Below, one piece after another: positions 27,125 to 34,992 of a DNA stretch of 64,000 nt. A program made the translations under genes and the position numbers. Origin of the DNA: Xanthomonas vasicola (GTDB lineage: Bacteria > Pseudomonadota > Gammaproteobacteria > Xanthomonadales > Xanthomonadaceae); contig NZ_JSBW02000051.1 in NCBI RefSeq assembly GCF_000772705.2, forward strand, positions 78,705 through 142,704, in the 5' to 3' direction. Under the pieces are notes generated by a model. The model was not told the DNA's origin. It ran no database searches and worked only from the letters and a program-made list of their open reading frames with translations. Position 1 is the stretch's first letter, and the number at the start of each line of letters is the position of its first letter.

Positions 27125-27216
27125 TGAGGGTCGGCAGGGATTCGTATTAATACCCTCTCTGACAGAGAGCTAGCTCGCTTTTGGCTGTTTTTCAGACGAA
27201 TCCCTGCCGACCCTCA
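27125..27216. repeat. 92-bp element with perfect 21-bp terminal inverted repeats
   Basis: TGAGGGTCGGCAGGGATTCG plus T (27125-27145) is repeated exactly in inverse orientation at 27196-27216. A 50-nt core holds an AGAGAGCTAGCTC palindromic stretch and TTTTGGCTGTTTTT. It lies exactly at the right edge of the insert in yhhQ. Size and ends resemble the inverted repeats of the Tn3-family elements and mobile insertion cassettes that spread effectors in xanthomonads. No transposase is present. Confidence 0.75.
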
Positions 27217-27406
27217 GGAACGCCAGGGGTTAATAGAACACGCCCCAGGTCAGCCAGTCGTTGATCGGGTATTGCACCAGGCTGTTGGACAGCAGGACCG
27301 CCGCGCCCATTGCCAGCACCGCCCAGAGCAATGCACGGGCGGTGACGGGGCGAATACCGGTGGCGAGGCAAGACGCATGGCGACACGGCGTTGTCTGGGC
27401 GCGCAA
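27217..27406 (-). pseudogene. yhhQ: yhhQ N-terminal part (queuosine precursor transporter), disrupted
   Basis: The minus frame reads RPVTARALLWAVLAMGAAVL, LSNSLVQYPINDWLTWGVFY, then a TAA (27232-27230), and goes on PLAFL up to the inverted-repeat element at 27216. This is the first transmembrane helix region of YhhQ proteins. The start is uncertain (TTG 27406 in frame, no ATG). It continues, in family terms, at the C-terminal fragment at 24392. The gene is inactive here unless the cell has a second copy. Confidence 0.8.
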
Positions 27407-27724
27407 TGATCGCTTCGACGGCAGGGCTGGACCCGCGCATCGATGCGCTCGCCGGACACAGCGCCGGTACGCAACGCCGCCCCTTTAGTGCGCAGGCGCC
27501 TGCCGCCGGACCGTGCCCGTCGCGCCGGCGGCGACCGACTGGGCGCGTGCGCATATCGCGGCCGCAATCCAAGAGGTGCGTTCGCTGGCGCTCGTGGCCA
27601 CGCTGACGCTCGGCGGCAGTGTCGGCATGCGATGTGAGGGGGCAAGCCTGCGCCACGACATCGGGTCGTCATCGGTGACGTGTGCACGAGACGCCCGACC
27701 GACGGCATCGGCAGCACATGGTGA

Positions 27725-29506
27725 TTGCAAAGCGGGCGGCAGGCCTCGACCTGCTTGCGCGCAGCGCCAGTGTCATTCGACGTGCATCTGCCATCACGCG
27801 ACCAGGCGGCCCTGGACGCGCTGCTGGCAGACATCCAGGATCCGCTGTCGCCGCAGTACCACAAGTGGCTGTCGGCGGCCGAATTCCAGCGGCGTTTTGG
27901 TCCAGCGCCTGCGCAGCTCGCGCAGGTGCGCGCCGCCCTGCAGGCCGCACACATGACCGTGGTGCAGCAGGGGCCAACCCTGCATGTCAGCGCGAATGCA
28001 GACAGTGTGGAGCGGCTGTTCGCCGCGCCATTGGTCGCTGATCTGAAGGCCGGCCAGCAGGTACGCCTGGCGGCTGCCGCTCCGCTGCAGCTGCCGGCCG
28101 CGCTACGTGCCAACGGTGTTACCGTCACCGGCCTGAGCCGGGGCCTGCCGGCGGCGCACATGGACTCGCGCGTGCTGGCTGGCGACCCCAGCAACCGCTA
28201 TGGCGAGGGCAGCACGAGTTATTGGTACAACGATCTCAAACAGGCCTACGGCTATCCGTCCTACCAGACGATGATTGGCGCGCCAGGCAAGCAGCAGCGG
28301 CTTGACGGTAGCGGCAGCACCATCGCCATCTTGATCGGCAGCGACGTGTTGGATACGGACATCGCCGCGATGTTCGACCATGAGCACTTCAGCCGGTATG
28401 CCGGCAACCATGCCAATCCGACGCTCTACGCGCGCCGCTATGTGGCCGGTGCCAAGCCCGGCGTGCAGGATGGCAATCTCGCTGCCGAGCGCGAGGCGAC
28501 GCTCGATGTGGACATGGCGCTCGGCGGCGCGCCGGGCGCACATGTGCTGCTGTACGTGCTGCCCGATCTCACCATCGATTCCCTGCTGGCCGGCTACCGA
28601 CAGATCGTGCAGGACAATCAGGCAGACGTGGTCAGCTCCTCGTTTGGGCTCTGCGAGCAGTACTTCACGCCAGCCTATAACAGCGGCAGAGATGGTACCT
28701 TCATTGCTGGCCTGTTCGATGCCGTCTTCAAGCAAGGCAACGCGCAAGGCATCACCTTCGTCACCTCCAGCGGCGACAACGCCGGCCTGGAATGCCCGGA
28801 CACGCAGTACCTGGTAGATGGCAAGAACGGCCGTTACATCCCCAGCGTAGAGTGGCCTGCCGCCGATGCACACGTGACCGCGGTTGGTGGTGGCAACCTG
28901 TTCACCGCCTACAAGAAGGGCAACCTGGGTTCGGGCTACGTCAGCGAAAGCGCCTATGCCGAACCATTGCAGGCGGATGACCCCTATGGCGTGGGCGCGC
29001 TTCTCACCGGCGGTTATTGGGGTGCCGGTGGCGGCGTCAGCACGCTGTTCCAGCGCCCCGCTTATCAGCTGCGCGCGCTAGGCGGCACGCGCACTTCCAT
29101 GCGCGCTTTGCCCGATGTCGGCATGCTGGTCGGTGGTTGCCCGTCGATCGCCGTGCAGCCCTGTCAGCAGGAGGGCAGCGCGGTGTCCATCTACGTTGCC
29201 GGTGCCATCACCAAGATGATCGGCACCAGCGTGGCGGCGCCGGAGTTCGCCAGCGTGGCCGCGCTGCTGGTGCAGAAGCAGGGCCGGCAGGGCAATCTCA
29301 ACGACTACCTGTATCGCCTGGCTGCCAATGGACCGGAGGCCTACCACCGCGGCATCCCCGGCAATAACGGGGTGGTCAGCAACGATGTGCCGATCGCGGG
29401 CAAGTACAACTACACCACCGGCCTGGGAACCCCGATCGTGCGGTTGATGATCGGTGCGCTGGACGCAGCGCCGGCCGGCATTCCGCGGTCTCCCAGCAAT
29501 CCGTAA
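27725..29506 (+). CDS. Sedolisin (S53) serine-carboxyl peptidase with damaged N-terminus
   Basis: The 593-aa frame contains the pro-kumamolisin activation domain (VSFDVHLPSRDQAALDALL, about residues 16-150) and the full catalytic domain. The latter has Glu and Asp of EREATLDVDMALGG (near 260), Asp of QADVVSSSFG (near 300) and the nucleophile in GTSVAAPEFAS (near 498). Such enzymes are secreted acid proteases. The expected signal peptide is not in this frame: LALVATLTLGGSVG lies upstream in another frame (27585-27630), and RVVIGDV and RRHRQHMVIAKRA, typical of the propeptide start, lie in further frames at 27660-27770. At least two frameshifts thus separate the export signal from the enzyme, so it is probably non-functional. 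Confidence 0.7.
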   Translation: MQSGRQASTCLRAAPVSFDVHLPSRDQAALDALLADIQDPLSPQYHKWLSAAEFQRRFGPAPAQLAQVRAALQAAHMTVVQQGPTLHVSANADSVERLFAAPLVADLKAGQQVRLAAAAPLQLPAALRANGVTVTGLSRGLPAAHMDSRVLAGDPSNRYGEGSTSYWYNDLKQAYGYPSYQTMIGAPGKQQRLDGSGSTIAILIGSDVLDTDIAAMFDHEHFSRYAGNHANPTLYARRYVAGAKPGVQDGNLAAEREATLDVDMALGGAPGAHVLLYVLPDLTIDSLLAGYRQIVQDNQADVVSSSFGLCEQYFTPAYNSGRDGTFIAGLFDAVFKQGNAQGITFVTSSGDNAGLECPDTQYLVDGKNGRYIPSVEWPAADAHVTAVGGGNLFTAYKKGNLGSGYVSESAYAEPLQADDPYGVGALLTGGYWGAGGGVSTLFQRPAYQLRALGGTRTSMRALPDVGMLVGGCPSIAVQPCQQEGSAVSIYVAGAITKMIGTSVAAPEFASVAALLVQKQGRQGNLNDYLYRLAANGPEAYHRGIPGNNGVVSNDVPIAGKYNYTTGLGTPIVRLMIGALDAAPAGIPRSPSNP

Positions 29507-29614
29507 ACGCGGCGCGCCTGGCGGCATCGGCGTCGTGGCAACGACGCCAATGCCACGACACTTACGCTGTAGTCGATCTGATGTGTCCTCCGCCTGCAGC
29601 GCAGGGCGTGCGTG

Positions 29615-30100
29615 TCACCACGTTTGGTTGCTGCTGTACGCGGCAGCGGCTTCGGTCGGTACGAACGCCAATGCGTTCCCTTGTTCGGCATGCACGGTCC
29701 AGCCACTGCCAGCGGCCGGGTTGGAACGTCACTATTTCGCCCACATGGAAGCCTGCGGCGGGGTCGTCCTGGCGCACCTGCCATTGCAGCACTGCGGTGT
29801 TCTCGGCCTGTTGCGGTTCCTGCAGGCGCACCTGGCGTGCGCCGGCGGGCAGGGTGTCGACTGCCTCCACGCGCATTGGCGGCAGCTTGCCCGCGCGTGC
29901 CTCACGGCGTGACTCGGCCACTGCAGTAGATGCAGCGAGTGGTCCGCCAACGACGGAGGCGACCACGCCGGACGCGATCAGCACTGGTGTGGCTAGAGAC
30001 AGCGCCGAATAGAACTCGGATTTTTCGCCGGGTGTGGTCGCTTGACCGGCGTGTGCGCAGGGCAAGTCAATGCGGCGAACAGGCATGCGCTGGCAGCGAG
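29615..30100 (-). pseudogene. Exported protein of unknown function, frameshifted
   Basis: On the minus strand a signal-peptide-like LAASACLFAALTCPAH sits in one frame near 30090-30045 without an in-frame start codon (a TAG precedes it). The protein then continues in a second frame (TPGEKSEFYSALSLATPVLI, then GVVASVVGGPLAAS to FHVGEIVTFQP). Finally, after a one-base shift near 29715, a third frame gives SGWTVHAEQGNALAFVPTEA and ends NQTW at 29615. Joined together this is one small periplasmic protein; function unknown. It follows the ELM1-like gene directly. Confidence 0.6.
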
Positions 30101-30118
30101 AAAAGAACCGGCGTTGGG

Positions 30119-31066
30119 CTATGGCAGCAGGCGCGCGCGTACCTGCGTGGCGATGCGCTCGGTTTCGCGCACAGGAACGATATTGACAGCGCCGGCGAGA
30201 ACTTCATTGACGGGGTGCAAGCGCTGACGTTGCCGCAACGCCTGCAAGTAGGTGCCAACGCGCCCGCTTGCCTGCTCGGCAAACGCGGCAGCCACCGCTA
30301 CACGGGTGGCGCAGGCTTCGGAGAGCAGGTTGACCGAGTCGGCAGTGGCCACGATGGCATCGGCCCAGCCGAGCAGGCCGGCGTAGGGGTTGGGCCCATC
30401 GCGCTCGTCGCACCACAGCAGGTGCGGCAGGCCGGTGCAGGCCACGCGCAGCGCAGCGATCGCATCGCCCGGTGTGCGGCGGGAGGTGGTGATCAGCAGG
30501 CTACCGCCCAGCGTGCGCAGGTGGGCACTCATGCGTGCGCACAGCGCCGCCAGCACCTCGGATGTCCACGGGACCTGGTCGGTGGGTCCGCCGATCAGCA
30601 GGGCTAGCCGCGGGCCCGGCAAGCCGCCCATGGCAGGGAAGGCCGCCCGCCCGGCCGCCAGCCACGCATCGTCCACCGGGTGCAGGCTGCCGAGCAGGGT
30701 GAGCACGTTGCTGCCGCGTAGTGCGTCATGTTCGGGCACCACCAGCAGGTCCCAGTGCCGCGGGTCCAGCCGCGGGTCCAGGATCTGCACGCTGCGGCTG
30801 CCACGGGCACGCAACAGCCGGGTGGCCAGCGCCGCCTGCCGGCCGCAGCCGATGGCCAGCGCCGCGGGCTGCTGCAGGTGCCGGGCAAATGCCGCGCCAA
30901 ACGCCTGTTGGGCGCCGGGTAGCCGCCGCGGCGCCGCCCAGCGCCATGGCGCCTTTGGCTGCAGGTGGATGGGCTGAAAGGTATCGGGTTGCAGGGCACG
31001 CGCCAGCGCCTCGGCCTGACGCGCATTGCCGGCGCGGCCGTCGCTCAGCGCCCAGGTCAGCCCCAT
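30119..31066 (-). CDS. ELM1/DUF1022 family protein (putative glycosyltransferase-like)
   Basis: This 315-aa protein starts MGLTWALSDGRAGNARQAEALA, the typical opening of the mitochondrial-fission-ELM1/DUF1022 family. It continues with GSRSVQILDPRLDPRHWDLLVVPEHD (about residues 85-110, in adjoining motifs), LALLIGGPTDQVPW, GSLLITTSRRTP and ADAIVATADSVNLLSEA. The GT-B-like layout suggests a sugar-nucleotide-binding enzyme, perhaps in surface glycan synthesis, but no bacterial member has a settled function that can be assigned here. The start at 31066 aligns with the family; upstream codons are in frame but unsupported. It is divergent from the nitroreductase gene. Confidence 0.75.
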   Translation of the reverse strand: MGLTWALSDGRAGNARQAEALARALQPDTFQPIHLQPKAPWRWAAPRRLPGAQQAFGAAFARHLQQPAALAIGCGRQAALATRLLRARGSRSVQILDPRLDPRHWDLLVVPEHDALRGSNVLTLLGSLHPVDDAWLAAGRAAFPAMGGLPGPRLALLIGGPTDQVPWTSEVLAALCARMSAHLRTLGGSLLITTSRRTPGDAIAALRVACTGLPHLLWCDERDGPNPYAGLLGWADAIVATADSVNLLSEACATRVAVAAAFAEQASGRVGTYLQALRQRQRLHPVNEVLAGAVNIVPVRETERIATQVRARLLP

Positions 31067-31199
31067 CGTTTCAGATCCGACATAGATTTGTTTCAGATTG
31101 AACGCGTGTGGCGGCAATCGCGTCACTCTACACTGCGGGTCTTAACACCGGCGCCGACGCCGCAGCCTACCGTCGCACCACCCTTCTTCTGGAGTGCTC

Positions 31200-31790
31200 A
31201 TGTCCGACTCGCTCAACGCCGCCGCACTGGATCAGCTGTTCCGCACCGCCCGCACGCAAAACGCGTTTGCCGACAAGCCGGTCAGCCAGGAGGTGCTGCG
31301 CGAGTTGTATGAGTTGGTGAAGTGGGGCCCCACCGCGGCCAATAGCTGTCCGGCGCGCTTCGTGTTCGTGACCAGCGCCGAAGGCAAGGCCAAGCTCAAG
31401 CCGGCGCTGTCCGAGGGCAATGCCGCCAAGACCCTGGCCGCGCCAGTGACGGTGATCGTGGCGCACGATGAAGACTTCCACGAAAAGCTGCCGTACCTGT
31501 TCCCGCATATTGACGCCAAGAGCTGGTTCGACGGCCCGCGCGAAGGGCGCACCGAATCGGCGTTCCGCAATGGCTCGCTGCAGGGCGCCTACCTGATCCT
31601 GGCCGCGCGTGCGCTGGGACTGGATGCCGGCCCGATGTCCGGCTTCGATAACGCCAAGGTGGATGCGGCGTTTTTCGCCGGCACGCCGATCAAGTCCAAT
31701 TTCCTGATCAATCTCGGCTACGGCGACCCAGCCGGGCTGTTCCCGCGTTCGCCACGCCTGAGCTTCGACGAAGCCGCTCGCTTCGAGTAA
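31200..31790 (+). CDS. Nitroreductase-family FMN enzyme, RutE/malonic semialdehyde reductase-like
   Basis: The 196-aa protein has RutE-type motifs: [38 protein letters not shown] (FMN phosphate and ring contacts, about residues 41-60), [18 protein letters not shown], and [27 protein letters not shown] (about 125-150, in two parts). The family reduces malonic semialdehyde or nitro compounds with NAD(P)H. The ATG at 31200 follows GGAG; a GTG two codons earlier is possible. It is a single gene. A link to the malonate genes 9 kb away is not implied. Confidence 0.85.
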   Translation: MSDSLNAAALDQLFRTARTQNAFADKPVSQEVLRELYELVKWGPTAANSCPARFVFVTSAEGKAKLKPALSEGNAAKTLAAPVTVIVAHDEDFHEKLPYLFPHIDAKSWFDGPREGRTESAFRNGSLQGAYLILAARALGLDAGPMSGFDNAKVDAAFFAGTPIKSNFLINLGYGDPAGLFPRSPRLSFDEAARFE

Positions 31791-32000
31791 GGCGATGCCT
31801 GCATGCGTGCGGGGTGCGCGCCCCGGCACACCGCGCATGCGTGCCGCTTTCAAGCGACGCAGTTGGCCGTTCGCCGGCAGACCGCTTGATCTCGCTTACC
31901 GTCTCGACGTACATGGTCTTTCGGTTTCCTGCAGTCCTCGTCCGTCTGCACCTGTCCCACCTGCGTTGATCCAACGCGTCTCTCATCAGATGGAGTTTCA

Positions 32001-32744
32001 ATGAAGACCACCCACAAGCTGTTGCTGCCGCTCGCCCTGACCCTGGCCATTGCCGCCTGCTCCAAGCCGGCCGACAACACCGCCGCCCCGGCCGCCGAAA
32101 CCACGCCTGCTGCCACCGCCCCGGCGGACGCTGCTGCTGCACCGGCACCGGCACCGGCACCTGCCGCCTCGACCGCCCCGGCCGTTGAAGTGGCTTCGGG
32201 CACCTACACCCTGGACCCGGCGCACACCGACGTGCTGGCGCAATGGAGCCACTTCGGCTTCTCCAACCCTAGCGCGCACTTCGGCAATGTCGATGGCACC
32301 CTGGTGTACGACGCCGCCGACGTGACCAAGTCCACCGTGCAGGTCACCCTGCCGCTGTCCGGCTTGAACAGCTTCACCGCCAAGCTCGACGAACACCTGA
32401 AGAGCGGTGATTTCTTCGACGCGGCCAAGTTCCCGACCGCCACCTTCAAGAGCACCAAGGTGGAAGCTGCCGGCACCAACAAGCTGACCGTCACCGGCGA
32501 TCTGACCATCAAGGGCCAGACCAAGCCGGTCGTGCTGGACGTCACCCTCAACGGTGCCGGCGAGCACCCGATGAAGAAGGTGCCGGCGGCTGGTTTCGAT
32601 GCCACCACCACCATCAAGCGCAGCGATTTCGGGGTGAGCCAGTACGCCCCGAACGTCAGCGACGAAGTGAAGATCCGCATCACCACCGAAGCCCTGCAGG
32701 CCAAGGCCGGCGACGCGGCTGCGAAGGATGCCGTGGCCAAGTAA
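32001..32744 (+). CDS. YceI-family lipoprotein
   Basis: The 247-aa protein has a lipoprotein signal (LALTLAIAAC, Cys at residue 20), an Ala/Pro linker at about 22-68, and then the YceI lipocalin-like domain (TYTLDPAHTDVLAQWSHFGF to VKIRITTEAL). YceI proteins bind long isoprenoid chains, such as ubiquinone precursors, in a beta-barrel and reside in the periplasm; this one is membrane-anchored. It ends in a terminator with a stable UUCG loop. It is monocistronic. Confidence 0.9.
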   Translation: MKTTHKLLLPLALTLAIAACSKPADNTAAPAAETTPAATAPADAAAAPAPAPAPAASTAPAVEVASGTYTLDPAHTDVLAQWSHFGFSNPSAHFGNVDGTLVYDAADVTKSTVQVTLPLSGLNSFTAKLDEHLKSGDFFDAAKFPTATFKSTKVEAAGTNKLTVTGDLTIKGQTKPVVLDVTLNGAGEHPMKKVPAAGFDATTTIKRSDFGVSQYAPNVSDEVKIRITTEALQAKAGDAAAKDAVAK

Positions 32745-32765
32745 TCGGTCTGGCTGCTGTCCAGG

Positions 32766-32791
32766 CAAAGGCCCGCTTCGGCGGGCCTTTG
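32766..32791 (+). terminator. Terminator after the YceI gene
   Basis: CAAAGGCCCGC (32766-32776), loop TTCG, GCGGGCCTTTG (32781-32791): an 11-bp perfect stem with an extra-stable tetraloop. The T run is short. The remaining 32792-33107 shows nothing recognisable and should hold the promoter of the sigma-factor gene. Confidence 0.85.
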
Positions 32792-33107
32792 TCGGTGTAG
32801 GCGGCAGCCAGGTGCTACCCAGGCGGGTGTGACCGCGTTGCGGTGTGCATCGATGGTGCAGCCGGCACCGCATCGTCTGGGCAACCATGCAGGGTTGCGC
32901 TGTTCTCTCCCGGCTTCGCCAATCCCCATCCCATGCGCATCGCGTTCGCCAATGTGCAGCTGGACGCCTACGTTTTTAGGGATTTGCCGCAGCGTCGATG
33001 TCTTGATCGTTGGACCGCCCGCACAAACGCCGTCGCCGGCAACGGCGCACGAAGTGCAACGCGCCCGACCGCTTTCATCTAGGTGTCATGCAGTTCACGC
33101 AGCCTGA

Positions 33108-33656
33108 GTGCGTCTTTCTGGTCGGTTGTCTTTCGTCTTGCGCTCCGATGCATCGCCGCTGCTGTCTCGGCTGTTCCTGCAGTGGCGGCCCTCGCTCAAC
33201 CGCTATTTCCTGCGTCGTCGTGCGCCCGCCTGGGATGCCGAAGATCTGGTGCAGGAGGTCTATCTGCGTCTGCAACGCAGTCAGGTGCAGGCCGGCGAAA
33301 TCGCCAACCCTGAAGCCTATTTGTTTACCATCGCGGCCAATCTGCTCAAGGAGCAGGGGATGCGTCAGCAGCGTCACGGGAGCGCTGAAGCCACGCTCGA
33401 CGCCTGCGTGGACGAGGCCTTGTCGGTGCCGTTCCAAGCCGACAGCGAACTGCATGCCGAGCAGCGTCGCGCGCGCTTGGCGCTGTTGATGCAGCGGCTG
33501 CCGCCGCGCTGCCGGGCGGCGATGGTGCTGCGCTACCGCGAAGGGCTGGACCACCGGCAGATCGCCGACCGGCTGCAGATCTCCGTGCCGATGGTGAAGA
33601 AACACATCGCGCGCGGCGTGGTGCTGTGTCGGGAGGGAATGGCGGGCTATGGCTGA
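33108..33656 (+). CDS. ECF sigma factor, FecI-like
   Basis: This 182-aa sigma-70 family ECF factor has region 2 at about residues 20-57 (WDAEDLVQEVYLRLQR is the conserved core) and region 4 at about 125-175 (LPPRCRAAMVLRYREGLDHR, then QIADRLQISVPMVKKHIARG, a helix-turn-helix). The start is uncertain: GTG at 33108 is the longest choice and TTG at 33129 is possible. Its last codons overlap the FecR-like gene by 8 nt, the usual coupling of sigma and anti-sigma. It probably drives the TonB receptor/phosphatase genes downstream. Confidence 0.88.
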   Translation: MRLSGRLSFVLRSDASPLLSRLFLQWRPSLNRYFLRRRAPAWDAEDLVQEVYLRLQRSQVQAGEIANPEAYLFTIAANLLKEQGMRQQRHGSAEATLDACVDEALSVPFQADSELHAEQRRARLALLMQRLPPRCRAAMVLRYREGLDHRQIADRLQISVPMVKKHIARGVVLCREGMAGYG

Positions 33657-34734
33657 GCCACGTCCATCCAGCCCGCGTGCCACCACGCAAGCCGCCACCG
33701 ACTGGTATCTGCTGCTACACGAGGGCCAGCCCAGTGCGTCCCAACAGACTGCGTTCCTGGCCTGGCTGCGTGCCTCGCCGACGCATGTGGCCGAGTATCT
33801 GGCGGTGGTGCGGCTGTTTGCCGATTTACCCTTGGCAGCGCAGCAGCAAGCCATCGAGGTTGACGACTTGTGCCGGCGCGCGCTGCACGACGAAGGGGTA
33901 GTGGTGCCGCTGCGGCGCACGGCGGCGTTCGACCCGGTGCCGCGGCAGGGCAATGCACGTGCCGCGCGCAAACGCAACGTTCCTGCGCGCCGGTGGGCGC
34001 TGGCGGCCAGCGTGGTGATTGCCATGCTCAGTGCCGGCTGGTTGCTGACGCCGCCGGCCGTACCGGATGGCGTGGTCTACCGTGCCTCGGCAGCAGGACG
34101 CATCGTCGACCTGCCTGATGGCAGCCGCGTGCAACTGGACCGCGGTAGCGCCATTGCGGTGCGCTATACGCCCGAGCGACGCCGCATCGACCTGCTGCAA
34201 GGCGCGGCACTGTTCGATGTCGGGCGCGATCCGCACCGACCACTGCAGGTGTGGACCGGCGGCGTGCTGCTGCGCGATATCGGGACGGTGTTCGGCGTGC
34301 AGCACGACGGCGCGGCGGCCCGCGTCACCGTGCTCAGCGGGCAAGTGCAGGTGCAGGCACCGCCGGCGCGGTGGCTGGCACGCTGGCGCGACACCGGTGC
34401 GGTGCTGGCCGATCTGCGTGCCGGCCAGCAGGCGCAGCTGGATGCGGGCGGGCAGGTGCTGGCGCTGGAGCCGCACGCCGATCTGGCCGCCGCCACGGCC
34501 TGGTTGCCCGACCGCGTCAGCCTACATGACCAACCGTTGGCCGAGGTCGCGCGCCGCTTCAATGCCTTCGCCTCGGTGCCGCTGGAGATCGATGACCGGT
34601 TGCTGGCCCAGCGCCGCGTCAGCGGCGTCTTCCATCTGCGCGACAACGCCGCCTTGCTTGCCTATCTGGCTGCCATGCCGGGCGTGCGCGTCGAGCGCGG
34701 GCAGGCGCGCGTGATGGTTCGCGCTGTGCGCTGA
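33649..34734 (+). CDS. FecR-like anti-sigma/sigma regulator
   Basis: This 361-aa protein has three parts. An N-terminal cytoplasmic DUF4880 domain (about residues 12-60, ATDWYLLLHEGQPS and FLAWLRASPTHVAEYLAV) is followed by one transmembrane helix at about 107-128 (WALAASVVIAMLSAGWLL). The periplasmic part holds the FecR domain (VYRASAAGRIVDLPDGSRV to LSGQVQVQAPP) and a C-terminal STN-like segment (PLAEVARRFNAFASVPLEID). It senses the occupied receptor through the receptor's STN domain and controls the sigma factor encoded just upstream. Confidence 0.9.
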   Translation: MAEPRPSSPRATTQAATDWYLLLHEGQPSASQQTAFLAWLRASPTHVAEYLAVVRLFADLPLAAQQQAIEVDDLCRRALHDEGVVVPLRRTAAFDPVPRQGNARAARKRNVPARRWALAASVVIAMLSAGWLLTPPAVPDGVVYRASAAGRIVDLPDGSRVQLDRGSAIAVRYTPERRRIDLLQGAALFDVGRDPHRPLQVWTGGVLLRDIGTVFGVQHDGAAARVTVLSGQVQVQAPPARWLARWRDTGAVLADLRAGQQAQLDAGGQVLALEPHADLAAATAWLPDRVSLHDQPLAEVARRFNAFASVPLEIDDRLLAQRRVSGVFHLRDNAALLAYLAAMPGVRVERGQARVMVRAVR

Positions 34735-34992
34735 CCTGCTGGCGGCTGCGACGGCGCAACGCTTTCGCGCTGCGGCATCGCCTCAGCCTTGTAGTGCCAA
34801 GCCAGCTCGCCACGTCTGCGTGCTGCGGTCATTGCTGCCTGCGTTGTTCCGGCCAGATGCGCCCCACCGGCGCCTGTCAAAAAAAATTCACGAAAGCCGA
34901 GGTGTCCGCCGCGCCCGCAGGGCCACTCATGTACGAGGTCGGTCGCGCTACCTGCGTGATCTCTCTCCCACTCCCGTTGGAATGACGTCCCC

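Noticed and set aside
24747..27216. Target-site duplication flanking the xopB insert
   Set aside because: Bases next to the two yhhQ halves (TGACC on the left, AGGAA on the right) do not match, so no duplication can be claimed and the left transposon end is lost.
27430..28194. Minus-strand ORFs between the yhhQ N-terminal piece and the protease gene
   Set aside because: They are Arg/Ala/Pro-rich antisense frames of the protease region without start signals or family resemblance.
34879..34990. A-tract upstream of the STN receptor as an ECF-sigma promoter
   Set aside because: An A-run is present, but no -35/-10 pair with a known FecI-type consensus could be fixed, so it is mentioned only in the gene entry.
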